Positions 34,392 to 44,592 of a stretch of DNA of 64,000 nt are shown in pieces. Position 1 is the stretch's first letter. Each line of letters starts with the position of its first letter. Location: positions 124,001 through 188,000 of the forward strand of contig JAHDBD010000008.1 in NCBI GenBank assembly GCA_020630575.1, read 5' to 3'. The position numbers were made by a program, and so were the translations under genes. The notes under the pieces are model-generated. The model searched no databases. It had not been told where the DNA came from and saw only the letters and a program-made list of their open reading frames with translations. The stretch is from Bernardetia sp. Lineage in GTDB: Bacteria > Bacteroidota > Bacteroidia > Cytophagales > Bernardetiaceae.

Positions 34392-35846
34392 CTATTTCTT
34401 AGAAACTGAAACATGAACAATAGCAAAAAGTATAATAGAAACAGTTATTCCAAAAAGATTTGCATCCAAATCATAAGGTAATTTCAAGTTTTCTAACTTC
34501 TGCATTAAAATCAAAATTAGAGTAGTTGTTCCTCCTCCAATCATTGCTACTAAGGCAGCAGAAGGACTTGGGTTTTTGATAAAAAGCATAGCCAAAACAG
34601 GTACAAATAAACCTGAAACCATAAAAGCATACGAATAAAGCATCAATTCTAAAACGTTCTGCATGTGCAATGCAAGTACAATCGCAAAAGCACCAATTAC
34701 AAAAGTAAGGAGTTGAGAAAGAATTAAATTACTTGCCATTTTCTTTTTGAAACGACCAATAATATCTGTCATTAAGTTTCCAGAAGCAGCCATCAAACAG
34801 CTATCTGCCGTCGACATAATGGCAGAAAAATAAGCTGAAAGCATAAGTCCCATCAAACCAACAGGAAGCATGGTGCGAAGTAAAAGAGGCAATCCCATTT
34901 CGGCATCTAAAGGATTAGTTGCAGCCGTCGCCACCGAGAAACCTGCCTCAGCAAAAGCTCCTTGTAAATAAGCTACTTTAGCAAACATTCCTAACAAAAC
35001 ACCCATAAAAGCCATAAACGGATATTCGAAAATACCTGCAATTCGCCATGCACGAATCGCTGTTTTTTCGTCTTTAGCTGCATAAATTCGTTGATAAAGT
35101 GTCATTCCGACAAACCAAATCGGTACAATTGTAATAAACCAATTTATGACTTGAGAAACCGTAATATTTCCGAAAGATAACATTTGAGCAGGTAAATATT
35201 CTCTTATTCCTTCCATTCCACCCACAAAAAAATAACCCATCGGAAGACCAATTCCGACAAGTCCAGTAAGTAAGATAATCCATTGCACTGTATCGGTATA
35301 AATTACAGCTTTTATTCCACCAAATACTGTATAAAGAACAGCCACAACGCCCATTGCCCAAACAGCTTGTTCTAGTGTGATAGCTGTTGGAAAAGTAGCT
35401 GAAGCCAGCTTTGCACCAGCCAAAATCTGACTACTAGAAAAACCTACATAACCAATAAGAGAGATAATTCCTGCAGCAAGTGCTACATCTCTTGTATAAT
35501 AATGTTCAACAGCTTGTGGAAAACTAAGCAGTTTTTTCTTTCTAGCAATAGGGTAAATTTTTGGAATTAAATAAACAGCACTTAACCATGCTCCCAAAAG
35601 ACCTGTAAATAACATCCAACTTCCTGCAATTCCTATCGAAAAACCTAGTCCACCTAGTCCTATCGAAAAACCTCCACCTACATCTGTTGCTACTACGGAA
35701 AGTCCGATATGCCCTGCTGAAAGTCCACGCCCACCGACATAATAATCTTCGTCTGATTTGTTGGTACGATAAAAATAGAAACCAATAGCTAAAAGAGCAA
35801 TAAAATAAACAATAAAAATACTAATATCTATCCAATGTAAATCCAT
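34392..35846 (-). CDS. sodium:solute symporter (SSS family)
   Basis: 484 residues with about 13 transmembrane segments. It starts at the ATG at 35846 (MDLHWIDISIFIVYFIALLAIGFYFY). SSS hallmarks: YYVGGRGLSAGHIGLSVVATDVGGGFSIG near the N-terminus, GFSSSQILAG, and the sodium-site region YFSAIMSTADSCLMAASGNLMTDII around residue 345. It imports a solute (sugar, amino acid, organic acid or similar) with sodium, which fits a marine lifestyle. Substrate is not predictable. Confidence 0.92.
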   Translation of the reverse strand: MDLHWIDISIFIVYFIALLAIGFYFYRTNKSDEDYYVGGRGLSAGHIGLSVVATDVGGGFSIGLGGLGFSIGIAGSWMLFTGLLGAWLSAVYLIPKIYPIARKKKLLSFPQAVEHYYTRDVALAAGIISLIGYVGFSSSQILAGAKLASATFPTAITLEQAVWAMGVVAVLYTVFGGIKAVIYTDTVQWIILLTGLVGIGLPMGYFFVGGMEGIREYLPAQMLSFGNITVSQVINWFITIVPIWFVGMTLYQRIYAAKDEKTAIRAWRIAGIFEYPFMAFMGVLLGMFAKVAYLQGAFAEAGFSVATAATNPLDAEMGLPLLLRTMLPVGLMGLMLSAYFSAIMSTADSCLMAASGNLMTDIIGRFKKKMASNLILSQLLTFVIGAFAIVLALHMQNVLELMLYSYAFMVSGLFVPVLAMLFIKNPSPSAALVAMIGGGTTTLILILMQKLENLKLPYDLDANLFGITVSIILFAIVHVSVSKK

Positions 35847-36049
35847 TAAAACCTGTTTTTGATAAGTCTGTAAAATGCAAAATTTTAAAGATAACAAAAA
35901 TAGAAGGGAAATGCTAGTTTTAGAAGATTTGGATAGATAGCTTATATAACTATCTTTTGAATAACTATTTAGCTCTTTTATTTTTCATACTATACTTCTT
36001 ACAAAGTCTATATATCTATGATACTCAAAACTTGTAAGATAAACTCATT

Positions 36050-37384
36050 CTAAATCATTCCTCTAGCCTTCAATTCCATATACTTATTGACTGTATTGAC
36101 AGATAAATCTTCTGGACGAGTGAGAACCGACTGGATACCATATTTTTTGAGTTCATCTACCATTCTACGTTTTTCTACTAAGAATTTTTGTGCTAGAGTT
36201 TGGCTATAAATATCTTCTAAATCAGTTGTGGGAAGGTTTGAATAATCAGTAAGTTCGGTGTTTTGGAAAAAGACAACCACTAAAAGGTGTAGTTTATTAA
36301 GTCTTCTAAGTGTTGGTAAGTTGCGTTTGAGTGCGCTCATACTCTCAAAGTTGGTAAAGAAAATCAAGAGACTTCTACCATTGGTAAGGCGACGAACACC
36401 ATCATACATCAAGTCATAATCAGCTTCTAAAAATTCCGTTTTTTGACGATATAATGATTCCATTATTTTACCTAGCTGTCCCGAACGCTGTTCTGCTTTT
36501 ATCCTTGAATCTAGTGTATTCGAAAAACTAATCAATCCTACTCTATCTCCTTTTTGAAGGATAATATTTGACATTACTAACGTAGAATTAATGGCATAAT
36601 CTAACAAAGTCATTTCTTCAAAAGGCATTTTCATAACACGACTTTTATCCAAAATAAGATAAATAGGTTGTGAGCGTTCGTCTTCATATTGATTTACCAT
36701 CAGTTCATTTCTACGACTTGTTGCTTTCCAGTTGATACTTCTAAAATCATCGCCACGAACATAATTTTTTACTTGGTCAAACTCATAACTATGTCCAATT
36801 CTGCGAAGTTTGCGAACTCCATTTTGCATACTTAGATTCGAAAACATCATCAATTCATATTTTTTCATCTGCATAACCGACGGATAAACAGCCGTATCGT
36901 ATTGAGCAGGAATTTGGACACGTCGTTTTAAAAGTCCAATTTGAGTTTTGGCAATGAGATTTATATCTCCAAAATTAAAAATTCCTCTTTCAGTGGGTTT
37001 TACGTGATATAATATTTCCTCTGGCTTTTCTTGTTGTAGCTTTGTCGTAATACCAAAGTCTCGTACTTGAAGCTGAAAAGGCAATTCATCATAAATTTCT
37101 ATCTCAACAGGCAAAGGATATTCACTTTTTACAATTAAGCGAACAGGATTTGCATCTCCTAAAGAAAGTTTTGGATTCAAAAGGCGTTCGGCTTTTAGTT
37201 TCATTTTTGGATGAAAAAGCATAATTCCTTCAGCAGTTGCCAAGACAGCCAAGGCTGCTAACGCAATTTTGGCAATCCATAACAAAGGAGGAAACCAAAA
37301 AGCACTAATAAAAAGACAAATACAAGCCGTAATGGCATAAAAAAAGCGATTAGTAAGAAAGGTGTTTTTTATGATTGACCACAT
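36050..37384 (-). CDS. DUF58 domain-containing membrane protein
   Basis: 444 residues. Two membrane helices at the N-terminus (about 15-52) precede a periplasm-side beta region. The DUF58 signature YVRGDDFRSINWKATSRRNELMVNQYEDE (about 208-236) is followed by a von Willebrand A-like domain (LILDKSRVMKMPF, GDRVGLISFSN). DUF58 proteins usually work with a MoxR AAA ATPase in envelope stress or metal-insertion complexes; here no moxR or batA-like gene is adjacent, so it is split from its usual operon. Confidence 0.87.
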   Translation of the reverse strand: MWSIIKNTFLTNRFFYAITACICLFISAFWFPPLLWIAKIALAALAVLATAEGIMLFHPKMKLKAERLLNPKLSLGDANPVRLIVKSEYPLPVEIEIYDELPFQLQVRDFGITTKLQQEKPEEILYHVKPTERGIFNFGDINLIAKTQIGLLKRRVQIPAQYDTAVYPSVMQMKKYELMMFSNLSMQNGVRKLRRIGHSYEFDQVKNYVRGDDFRSINWKATSRRNELMVNQYEDERSQPIYLILDKSRVMKMPFEEMTLLDYAINSTLVMSNIILQKGDRVGLISFSNTLDSRIKAEQRSGQLGKIMESLYRQKTEFLEADYDLMYDGVRRLTNGRSLLIFFTNFESMSALKRNLPTLRRLNKLHLLVVVFFQNTELTDYSNLPTTDLEDIYSQTLAQKFLVEKRRMVDELKKYGIQSVLTRPEDLSVNTVNKYMELKARGMI

Positions 37385-37412
37385 TTTTGAATAGGGTTTT
37401 GTTATTTTTTCT

Positions 37413-37446
37413 TTTCTAGTTCAAGCGTCGACGCTTCAACTAGAAA
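37413..37446. repeat. family E palindromic repeat, copy 3
   Basis: TTCTAGTTCAAGCG around a central GTCGAC, then the inverted arm with one change. It lies between the stop of the TPR-phosphatase gene and the start of the DUF58 gene, and may terminate the former. Confidence 0.65.
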
Positions 37447-37452
37447 TACTTA

Positions 37453-39357
37453 TTATTTTTGTAATTCTATTGTAACCAAAATCACATCATCAGTTTGTTT
37501 GTTTTCTCCTTTCCAATTTAGGAAATTATTTTTCAAAAAGTCATATTGTTCAGAGCAACATAGTTTTGAACTCTCTTCAATATGAGCAATCAGATTTTTT
37601 GACATAAACTTACGATTGTTTTCTCCTCCAAACTGGTCTTGATAACCATCAGAAAACAAAAAGAAACGGTCTTTTTCTTGAAAGTCCAAACGATGTGTTT
37701 GAAATTGTTTTTCTTTTTTATAGGTTTTCCCTCCAATAGCAGAAGAAGACCCTTTTATACGCTCTGCTTTTCCATTTCTTACAAAAACTAAAGGCAGTTT
37801 TGCACCCGAAAATTCTATTTTTTTGTTTTCTTCATCAATTACTAAAATAGTTGCATCCATTCCATCATTGGTATTTGAAGTTTCTTGATGCAATGATTCT
37901 CTGACACTCTTATCCAAAGCATACAAAATTTGAGATGGCTCAGTTAGTTTCTGATCTTCTACAATGGAATTCAAAAGTGTACGTCCCAAAACAGTCATAA
38001 TTGCTCCTGGTACACCATGTCCTGTACAATCAGCAACAACCACTATTTTTTTATTCTCAATTTTTGTTGTCCACATAAAATCTCCACTCACAATATCACG
38101 AGGCATGTAAATGATAAATGATTCTGGAAACATCTCATTGAAATATTCTTTACTGGAAAAAGCATTCTGAATGCGCTGTGCATAATTTATACTTGCCGTA
38201 ATGTCTTTATTTTTTTCTTCGATAAGATCGTAGGCTTCTTTTAGCTCTACATTTCTCAGACGATAGATTTCTGATTCTTGTTGTGCTTTTTCGGCTTCAA
38301 ACTGAGTTTCTAAATTTCTTATACGAACTGAATTTTCATCTCCTAAAGCCAGCTCTTTTATTTCATTGTATTTTTCTAAATGAAAAAAAGCCTTTTCATA
38401 GTTCTTATTTTCTTTATAAGCATTACTTATTAATAAATGAATTCTGAATAGCTTTGCTTTTGCATCTAACTTTTCAGCTTCTTCAATGGCTTTTTTGAGA
38501 AAAGTGATAGCTTCTTTTGTATTACTTAATACTAAGTGCAAACTTCCAATTTCGGAAAGTGTGGTAACAGCAGCAGTATAAAAATTATTGTCTAGTCGTA
38601 TTTTGAGAGCATTTCCATAGTAATTAAATGCTTTTTCATAGTCTTTTTTAGCAGCATAGATTTTTCCTAAATCATTATAATCTCTAGAAATACTACTTTG
38701 ATTGTTTTCTTCTATATGCAATTCTAATGCTTTATAAGCCTTTTCTAAAGCTAATTCATACTCTCCTTTAAGGTAGTGTACATTGGCAAGCCCATTTATA
38801 ATTCTTCCCTTTCCATTATTTTCCTCTATTTTTTCGAAAGCTATATAAGCACGACTATAATACTTTTCAGCTTGTTCATAATCTTTCAAATCAATAAAAA
38901 ATCCTCCTAAAAGATATGCACTAAAACCAACTGTTCTATCCATTTCGAATTTTTGGGCTAATAAAAATCCTTCTCTAGTAAGTTTTAATCCCTCATCGTA
39001 GTTTCCTATATTCCAATAAGTACTGCCCAAACGCATATAAAGGTCAGCTAAATAGTTACTTTGAATAGTTTCTAAATAATGTTTTGCTTTGGTTAGATAT
39101 TCTATTGCTTTTTTGCTATCTCCAATAGAACTTTGAAGAAAACCTATACTTGAATATCCGATACCTTTTACTTGATAATTCTCTTTCTCATCCTGTACTT
39201 TTTCTATATTTTCTTCAATTAGTTTCCCAGCTTCAAAAGATTCATCTATCTTTCCTCTAAAAAATAATTCTTGTACAAAACTAACAGCCAATTTAACAAT
39301 TTGCTCGGGTTCTTTAGTAGTCGTCAATTCAATATATAGTTGGTCTATTTTTTTCAT
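37453..39357 (-). CDS. TPR protein with C-terminal SpoIIE-type PP2C phosphatase
   Basis: 634 residues, no signal peptide. TPR solenoid from about 1 to 345 (units such as YEKAFNYYGNALKIRLDNNF), a coiled coil (about 345-395, LETQFEAEKAQQESEIYRLR), and a PP2C/SpoIIE domain (about 400-632): PRDIVSGDFMW with the metal-binding Asp, VVVADCTGHGVPGAIMTVLG, NDGMDATILVID, FLFSDGYQDQFGG and KQTDDVILVTIE. All metal ligands are present, so it should be active. These phosphatases typically control anti-sigma or partner-switching regulators. Which signal the TPR part senses is unknown. Confidence 0.9.
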   Translation of the reverse strand: MKKIDQLYIELTTTKEPEQIVKLAVSFVQELFFRGKIDESFEAGKLIEENIEKVQDEKENYQVKGIGYSSIGFLQSSIGDSKKAIEYLTKAKHYLETIQSNYLADLYMRLGSTYWNIGNYDEGLKLTREGFLLAQKFEMDRTVGFSAYLLGGFFIDLKDYEQAEKYYSRAYIAFEKIEENNGKGRIINGLANVHYLKGEYELALEKAYKALELHIEENNQSSISRDYNDLGKIYAAKKDYEKAFNYYGNALKIRLDNNFYTAAVTTLSEIGSLHLVLSNTKEAITFLKKAIEEAEKLDAKAKLFRIHLLISNAYKENKNYEKAFFHLEKYNEIKELALGDENSVRIRNLETQFEAEKAQQESEIYRLRNVELKEAYDLIEEKNKDITASINYAQRIQNAFSSKEYFNEMFPESFIIYMPRDIVSGDFMWTTKIENKKIVVVADCTGHGVPGAIMTVLGRTLLNSIVEDQKLTEPSQILYALDKSVRESLHQETSNTNDGMDATILVIDEENKKIEFSGAKLPLVFVRNGKAERIKGSSSAIGGKTYKKEKQFQTHRLDFQEKDRFFLFSDGYQDQFGGENNRKFMSKNLIAHIEESSKLCCSEQYDFLKNNFLNWKGENKQTDDVILVTIELQK

Positions 39358-39532
39358 TTGCTAAATTTATAATCGTGAATTTATAGATGTACGAGTTGGA
39401 ATAAATTCTGAATATGATTTTAACTGTTTTTTATGATTTTTTTTGAAATTATTTTTTTAAGTATAACTACCTAAATTTACGTAATTTTGATTCTTAAACA
39501 ACTTTTTTTAGCATAAAAAGAATAAGAAAACG

Positions 39533-40579
39533 ATGAGTTTACCCAAAATTACGATAATTACGCCTTCTTTTAATCAAGGAAGTTTTATAGAAGAAACAAT
39601 AAATTCTATCTTATCACAAAATTATCCAAATTTAGAATACATTATTATAGATGGAAAAAGTACAGACAATACTGTAGAAATTATAAAAAAATATGAAAAA
39701 TATATTACTTACTGGGAATCAGAAAAAGATAAAGGACAAAGTGAAGCGATAAATAAAGGGATGCGAAAAGCAACAGGAGATATTCTGACTTGGATTTGTA
39801 GTGATGATTTATTGTTAGAAAATTCTTTAGAAACAGCAGCCAATCATTTTTTAGAAAATCCAACTGTTTCACTTATTCATGGAAAAACAAAAACATTTGG
39901 AGAAGGATATAAAGACAAAATAACAGCAGGATTTCACTCCGATTTGAACATTGATTATTTTACTCACATGGCTTTTCCTCAACCTTCAAGTTTTTTTAAG
40001 AGAGAGATATTTGAAAGTCAAAGTTATGTTGTGAATAAACAAAAGAATTTGGTAGATGAATCCTTGCATTATTGTATGGATTATGACTTATTATTACGAA
40101 CAGCATTAAATTATGAAATTCTGAAAGTAGATGATCTTTTTTCTGCTTATCGCTTGCACCCAGCCAGCAAAACGGTTAATGATTGGAGTAAATTTGAAGT
40201 AGAAAAAGACAGCGTTTTTTTGAGATTACTCAATACACTGAATGCAAAAAAAGAAGCTAGAGAAAGAATAGAGTTTTTAAAAAAATTAGGCATTGAATCT
40301 AAAGAAAATTCAGAATCAAATGGAATCTATAATTTTGATAATCAGATAGTTAGTAAAATAGATTTAGACAGAATAATTCAGATGTTTTTATATAGAAAAA
40401 TTCCTGTTTTGTTTGAAGCTAAAGAATATGAAACTGTTGTTTTGTATTGTGATGTTTTACAAAAAAAATATCCTAATTTCTATAAAGAAATGAATTTGGA
40501 TTCTATGTATCAGACAAGTAAGTATAATTCTTTGTCTTCGTTGGGGAAATTAGGTTGGAAGTTTAAGAAATTATTGTAG
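39533..40579 (+). CDS. family 2 glycosyltransferase
   Basis: 348 residues with a GT-A fold: ITPSFNQGSFIEETINSIL at the N-terminus, EYIIIDGKSTDNTVEII, and the acidic motif CSDDLLLENS (about 89-98) for nucleotide-sugar/metal binding. The last 100 residues are outside the GT domain and helical. It probably adds a sugar to a cell-surface polysaccharide or lipid, but it stands alone, without other glycan genes nearby. The donor and acceptor are unknown. Confidence 0.88.
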   Translation: MSLPKITIITPSFNQGSFIEETINSILSQNYPNLEYIIIDGKSTDNTVEIIKKYEKYITYWESEKDKGQSEAINKGMRKATGDILTWICSDDLLLENSLETAANHFLENPTVSLIHGKTKTFGEGYKDKITAGFHSDLNIDYFTHMAFPQPSSFFKREIFESQSYVVNKQKNLVDESLHYCMDYDLLLRTALNYEILKVDDLFSAYRLHPASKTVNDWSKFEVEKDSVFLRLLNTLNAKKEARERIEFLKKLGIESKENSESNGIYNFDNQIVSKIDLDRIIQMFLYRKIPVLFEAKEYETVVLYCDVLQKKYPNFYKEMNLDSMYQTSKYNSLSSLGKLGWKFKKLL

Positions 40580-40603
40580 TGGAAAATTATTGAGCAGATT
40601 TTC

Positions 40604-41341
40604 TTAAATCAAATTAGATTCTAATCGTTTTTGTTCTAAATTTTTCTGAATTATAAGTTTTTTTGTGTCTAAATCAAAACAGATTAGCTTGCCAAAACCT
40701 TGATTTTTAAAGTCATAAAATACTGCTCCATTATCAAGACAAATTAAAGGAGAATTATTTTGAATAGAATAATGAATGTCAATGAGTGGCGTGGGTTGGT
40801 GTCCGAATATGATAGTTTTAGACTTTGCTACTTCTTTATCATAAAATACATCACGCATCCAGAGCATAGAATCAAAATCTTGAAAAGGCTTTTCTGCATC
40901 AAAATCAAATCCTGCATGAACCAAAAGATAATCTTCTAACTCAAAATAATAAAATAAATTTTTGAGAAAAGTATGATAATTGCCTTCTATATTTCCATTT
41001 TCATTCAATAAGTTTTCTAGTTTATAGGCTTTATGAAAAAGAAGAGGGTTTTCTGGATATTCTTCTATGCTTTCTAAAAGTGTTTGTTCGTGATTTCCTC
41101 TAAGCGTAAAAACTTGATAGTTTTCAGATTGAAGGCGCAAAATTTCATCAATTACTCCCTTACTGTCTATTCCTTTATCGATATAATCTCCCAAGAAAAA
41201 CAACAAATCATCGTGTGTAAGATTGATTTTTTGAAGCAAAGCTCTAAAAGTAAGAGAACAGCCATGAATATCTGGAATGACTAACCTTCTTCCTTTAGTT
41301 TGCTTTGTGTTATTGAATGTTTTTGTTGGAAATGCTGTCAT
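40604..41341 (-). CDS. calcineurin-like metallophosphatase (PPP family)
   Basis: 245 residues. Metallophosphoesterase motifs in order: DIHGC (24-28), GDYIDKGIDSKG, RGNHEQTL, then histidines HAGFD and FGHQPT. The spacing is that of bacterial PPP-type serine/threonine phosphatases and ApaH-like diadenosine tetraphosphatases. The substrate may be phosphoprotein or nucleotide. It lies 15 bases after the LRR lipoprotein gene on the same strand, so the two may be co-transcribed. Confidence 0.87.
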   Translation of the reverse strand: MTAFPTKTFNNTKQTKGRRLVIPDIHGCSLTFRALLQKINLTHDDLLFFLGDYIDKGIDSKGVIDEILRLQSENYQVFTLRGNHEQTLLESIEEYPENPLLFHKAYKLENLLNENGNIEGNYHTFLKNLFYYFELEDYLLVHAGFDFDAEKPFQDFDSMLWMRDVFYDKEVAKSKTIIFGHQPTPLIDIHYSIQNNSPLICLDNGAVFYDFKNQGFGKLICFDLDTKKLIIQKNLEQKRLESNLI

Positions 41342-41356
41342 ATTTTAAATATAGTT

Positions 41357-41881
41357 CTAATAATTAGCTCCAATTTTACAATTAGGAAGCTGTTTTTTTA
41401 AATATTCAATTTCTTCTTTAGAAAGATAACAACCATAACAGTAAAACTCTTCTAGCCATTTTATTTTTCCCACTGTTTCTATATCAGCAAAGCTTGGATT
41501 TTCAGTTAAGCTAAGAACTTTAAGCTTTTTCAATTCCAAAATTTCAAGAGGAAGTTTTTCAATATAATTCAAAGTCAATGATAGAGTTTCTAAGTTTTTT
41601 AAATTCTTAATCTCTTTTGGAATTTCTCTAATAGCTAGACATTCAACTCCTGCTAAACAACAATCCTGTCCAATAACAGACAGATAAGTGAGCCAATTTT
41701 TGTCAAAAACCTCAACAGGAATTTCTTTTATTCTTTTGAGACTAAGAGAGTCAGATTTTTCTTCCTTGTTTTCTACTTGCGTTGTTTCTGTAAAAAGTTT
41801 TTTAGATTTATTTTTTTGAGACTTTTCATTGCAAGAAAAAAAGAGAAGTAATATAGAAAATACTAGAATTTGGTTTTGCAT
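41357..41881 (-). CDS. leucine-rich-repeat lipoprotein
   Basis: 174 residues. The lipoprotein signal ends LLLFFSC (Cys17). A charged linker leads to LRRs from about residue 90: IPKEIKNLKNLETLSLTLNY, IEKLPLEILELKKLKVLSLT and a final unit. Four or five Cys in the domain (CCLAGVEC, YCYGCY) may form disulfides, in line with export. A role in surface binding is likely but unproven. The upstream gene start is at 41881 with the family B hairpin 96 bases further on. Confidence 0.75.
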   Translation of the reverse strand: MQNQILVFSILLLFFSCNEKSQKNKSKKLFTETTQVENKEEKSDSLSLKRIKEIPVEVFDKNWLTYLSVIGQDCCLAGVECLAIREIPKEIKNLKNLETLSLTLNYIEKLPLEILELKKLKVLSLTENPSFADIETVGKIKWLEEFYCYGCYLSKEEIEYLKKQLPNCKIGANY

Positions 41882-41976
41882 GTTTCGTTTGTGGATTTAA
41901 GATGAAAACAAAAATACGATTTATCCGACCACAAAAATCGAACAAACCGTATTTCCTTAAACTGTCTTTACCTCTG

Positions 41977-42001
41977 CCGTTGTCGGTGTCTCACCGACGA
42001 C
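41977..42001. repeat. family B hairpin
   Basis: CCGTTGTCGGTGTCTCACCGACGAC pattern: arms GTCGGTG and CACCGAC around TCT. It is almost identical to 45674-45698 (two or three changes). Confidence 0.7.
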
Positions 42002-42018
42002 AAAAAACAATGACTTAT

Positions 42019-44448
42019 TTAAAAATTAATTTTCAAGCCCACCAAAAAATTACGTTCAGCTTGTGGATAGAAATAATTCTGACGAGTAGTTTCTCCTCCT
42101 GCAATGTACCCAAAAGTATAGCCATTACTTTCGTATTCTTCACTCAAAATATTATTTACAAGTAAATTTAATTCTATATTTTTGAAGAATTTGTAAGAAA
42201 AATTATAAACAAGTTGCAAGTCATTTACAAAATAAGCATCTAGTTTTCTTGTATCTGTACTTGTGTTATCCAAAAACTGCTCACCTACATATTTTGACAA
42301 AAGATTGATAGAAAAACCAGTTGAAGGACGGAAAGAGAATGTATTTGCAGCAATAACCGAAGGCGAAAAAGCAATATCTGTTTCTCCATACTTGTTTTCT
42401 TGCTGTCCTCCATTATCATAATCATCTAAATATTCTGTAAAATCCTTGATTTTGTTTTGGCTAAAGGTAGCATTTGCCGACCAAGAAAATTTTTGATTAA
42501 ACTGATAATCTGCCACAATTTCTACTCCTGTACGGTAACTTTTATCTACATTTTGGCGAGTATAAGAACCGACATCATTTACTTGACCAGTTAAGATAAG
42601 TTGGTCAGTATAATTCATCAAATAATAATTGGCAGACAAAGAAAGTTTCTCAAAACGACCATTCCAGCCGATTTCTATATTATCCAAACGCTCGGCTTTC
42701 GGACGAGTAGAAGGTGTAGATTCTGTAAAATCATCACGATTTGGCTCTCTGTTAGCCCTTGCCCAAGAACCATAAAAACGATGATTATCTAGTTTGTAAG
42801 TCAAGCCAAACTTTGGATTGAAAAACGAAAGATTAGCATTTTGTTTTACATTACTCAAATCATTATCAAAACCTAAAAAGTCGTAATCAATAGTTCTGAT
42901 TTGAAGGTCAGCAAAAACAAAAAGATTTTCAAAGGCTTGATAATTTACTTTTCCAAAAAGATTAAAATCTTTTTTAGTAGCATCATTTTCATAATAACGC
43001 TGACGAATTGAGCTATTTGAAGCATATTTTGCCCAAATAATTTCCCCAAAGTGTCCACCTTCATATACATTATAACCACCTCCAACAATGGCAGTCAAAA
43101 CAGATTCGTTGCCTTTTGTTGCACTACTTTCATAGTTTAGATTAAAAACAGTTCCATAAAAATCATTATCTAACCAACGACGACGAATCAAATCCGTAGT
43201 ATTTATTGTAACAGAATCATTAATTACAATCTCTTCTAAACCATAATCAGAAAAATCTTCATTAGATTTGAATTGCTCATAATATCCTTTTCCTTTTGTA
43301 TAATGCAAGGCTACATTTGCCGTCAAATTTTTATTAATTTTTTGGTCAAAAATAAATTGGTAATGGTCTTGTCCATAATTATCCGTTTCGTTATCATAAC
43401 CAGCCAATTCATTGTAAGTACGATTTCCTTCTTCTAAAATTTCTTGAGGAACGCCATTCCATGCTTGAAAAGTTTGTTCTCTTCCTCCAAAAATATTGAG
43501 TTTTATACTTGTTCCGACTTTATTTTGATAGACACCAGACACAAAAAAGGATTTCAAATCTGAAAATGCTTTATCGATAAATCCATCAGAAGTAATTTTT
43601 GAAAGACGACCCGAAAACTTAATTCTATCTTTCAAAAGTCCTGTGTGAAACTGAACATTATGACGAAAAGTATTAAAAGAACCGAAAGAATTACTAATTT
43701 CTGCTCCTGCTTCGTCTTGTGGTTCTTGCGTTGCAATATTTACAGAAGCACCAAAAGCACCTGCACCATTTACAGAAGTTCCGACACCTCTTTGAATCTG
43801 AACTGAACTAGCAGAACTAGCAAAATCAGGCATATTCACCCAAAAAGTTCCTTGTGATTCTGCATCATTCAAAGGAATTCCGTTTACAGTTACGTTCGTA
43901 CGAGTGGCATCACTTCCACGAACTCGCATTCCTGTATAACCCACACCTGCACCAGCATCAGACGTACTCACAACTGAAGGTGTATATTGTAATAAAATTG
44001 GCAAATCTTGTCCTAAATTACGTTTTTCTAGTTGTTCTTCATTAAGTTCGGTAAGTGTTACAGGGTATTCTCTGTAGGATTTAATGATGATTTGGGAAAG
44101 TGTGTTTCCATCTAGTAAGACAATATCAAACACTGTATTTGCATTGAGATCAATCGTTTTTTCTATAGTTTGATAACCGATATAAGAAACTTTTAATGTG
44201 TATTCTCCTATTTCAGAAGACAAATTTGTAAGAATAAACTCTCCATTCAGATTGGTAATTGTTCCTTTGCTGAAACTTCCATTATTGAAGTTCAATAATA
44301 CAGTTGCACCAATAAGATTTTCCCCTTTTGTATCTTTTACAGTTCCTGTAATAGAATATGTATCCGTATTTTTAGCAGATTGACCAAAAGAAAAATTAGA
44401 AAGTGATAAAGAAATGAGAAGAGAAAAAATCAAATATAGATTTTTCAT
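42019..44448 (-). CDS. TonB-dependent receptor, probably for thiamine
   Basis: 809 residues. The signal peptide ends NFSFGQSA. Next are a CarboxypepD_reg-like domain (about 30-112, ITGTVKDTKGENLIGATVLL), a plug domain (about 125-240, with GMRVRGSDATRTNVTVNGIPLND and SVQIQRGVGTS), and a 22-strand barrel ending in the C-terminal strand NFLVGLKINF. It imports a nutrient across the outer membrane with TonB energy. A TPP riboswitch lies upstream (44593-44714), so thiamine or a precursor is the probable cargo. That is inference from regulation, with no structural evidence from the sequence itself. It is probably monocistronic. Confidence 0.9.
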   Translation of the reverse strand: MKNLYLIFSLLISLSLSNFSFGQSAKNTDTYSITGTVKDTKGENLIGATVLLNFNNGSFSKGTITNLNGEFILTNLSSEIGEYTLKVSYIGYQTIEKTIDLNANTVFDIVLLDGNTLSQIIIKSYREYPVTLTELNEEQLEKRNLGQDLPILLQYTPSVVSTSDAGAGVGYTGMRVRGSDATRTNVTVNGIPLNDAESQGTFWVNMPDFASSASSVQIQRGVGTSVNGAGAFGASVNIATQEPQDEAGAEISNSFGSFNTFRHNVQFHTGLLKDRIKFSGRLSKITSDGFIDKAFSDLKSFFVSGVYQNKVGTSIKLNIFGGREQTFQAWNGVPQEILEEGNRTYNELAGYDNETDNYGQDHYQFIFDQKINKNLTANVALHYTKGKGYYEQFKSNEDFSDYGLEEIVINDSVTINTTDLIRRRWLDNDFYGTVFNLNYESSATKGNESVLTAIVGGGYNVYEGGHFGEIIWAKYASNSSIRQRYYENDATKKDFNLFGKVNYQAFENLFVFADLQIRTIDYDFLGFDNDLSNVKQNANLSFFNPKFGLTYKLDNHRFYGSWARANREPNRDDFTESTPSTRPKAERLDNIEIGWNGRFEKLSLSANYYLMNYTDQLILTGQVNDVGSYTRQNVDKSYRTGVEIVADYQFNQKFSWSANATFSQNKIKDFTEYLDDYDNGGQQENKYGETDIAFSPSVIAANTFSFRPSTGFSINLLSKYVGEQFLDNTSTDTRKLDAYFVNDLQLVYNFSYKFFKNIELNLLVNNILSEEYESNGYTFGYIAGGETTRQNYFYPQAERNFLVGLKINF

Positions 44449-44527
44449 AATTTCCGTTTTGTTTTAGTGTTTTTAGTTAAAAAGTAAAACGGAAAGGAGA
44501 CAAAAGACAATTACCAACTATTTTCAG

Positions 44528-44543
44528 AGTCTGATTACAGACT
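44528..44543 (-). promoter_or_regulatory. hairpin between riboswitch and start codon
   Basis: AGTCTG/CAGACT stem with a 4-base loop in the leader between the TPP aptamer and the receptor gene. It may be part of the expression platform. Confidence 0.3.
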
Positions 44544-44592
44544 ACTTACAAAGGTATAGGTATTATTTTTTGATGAGAATATAAAAATGAGG

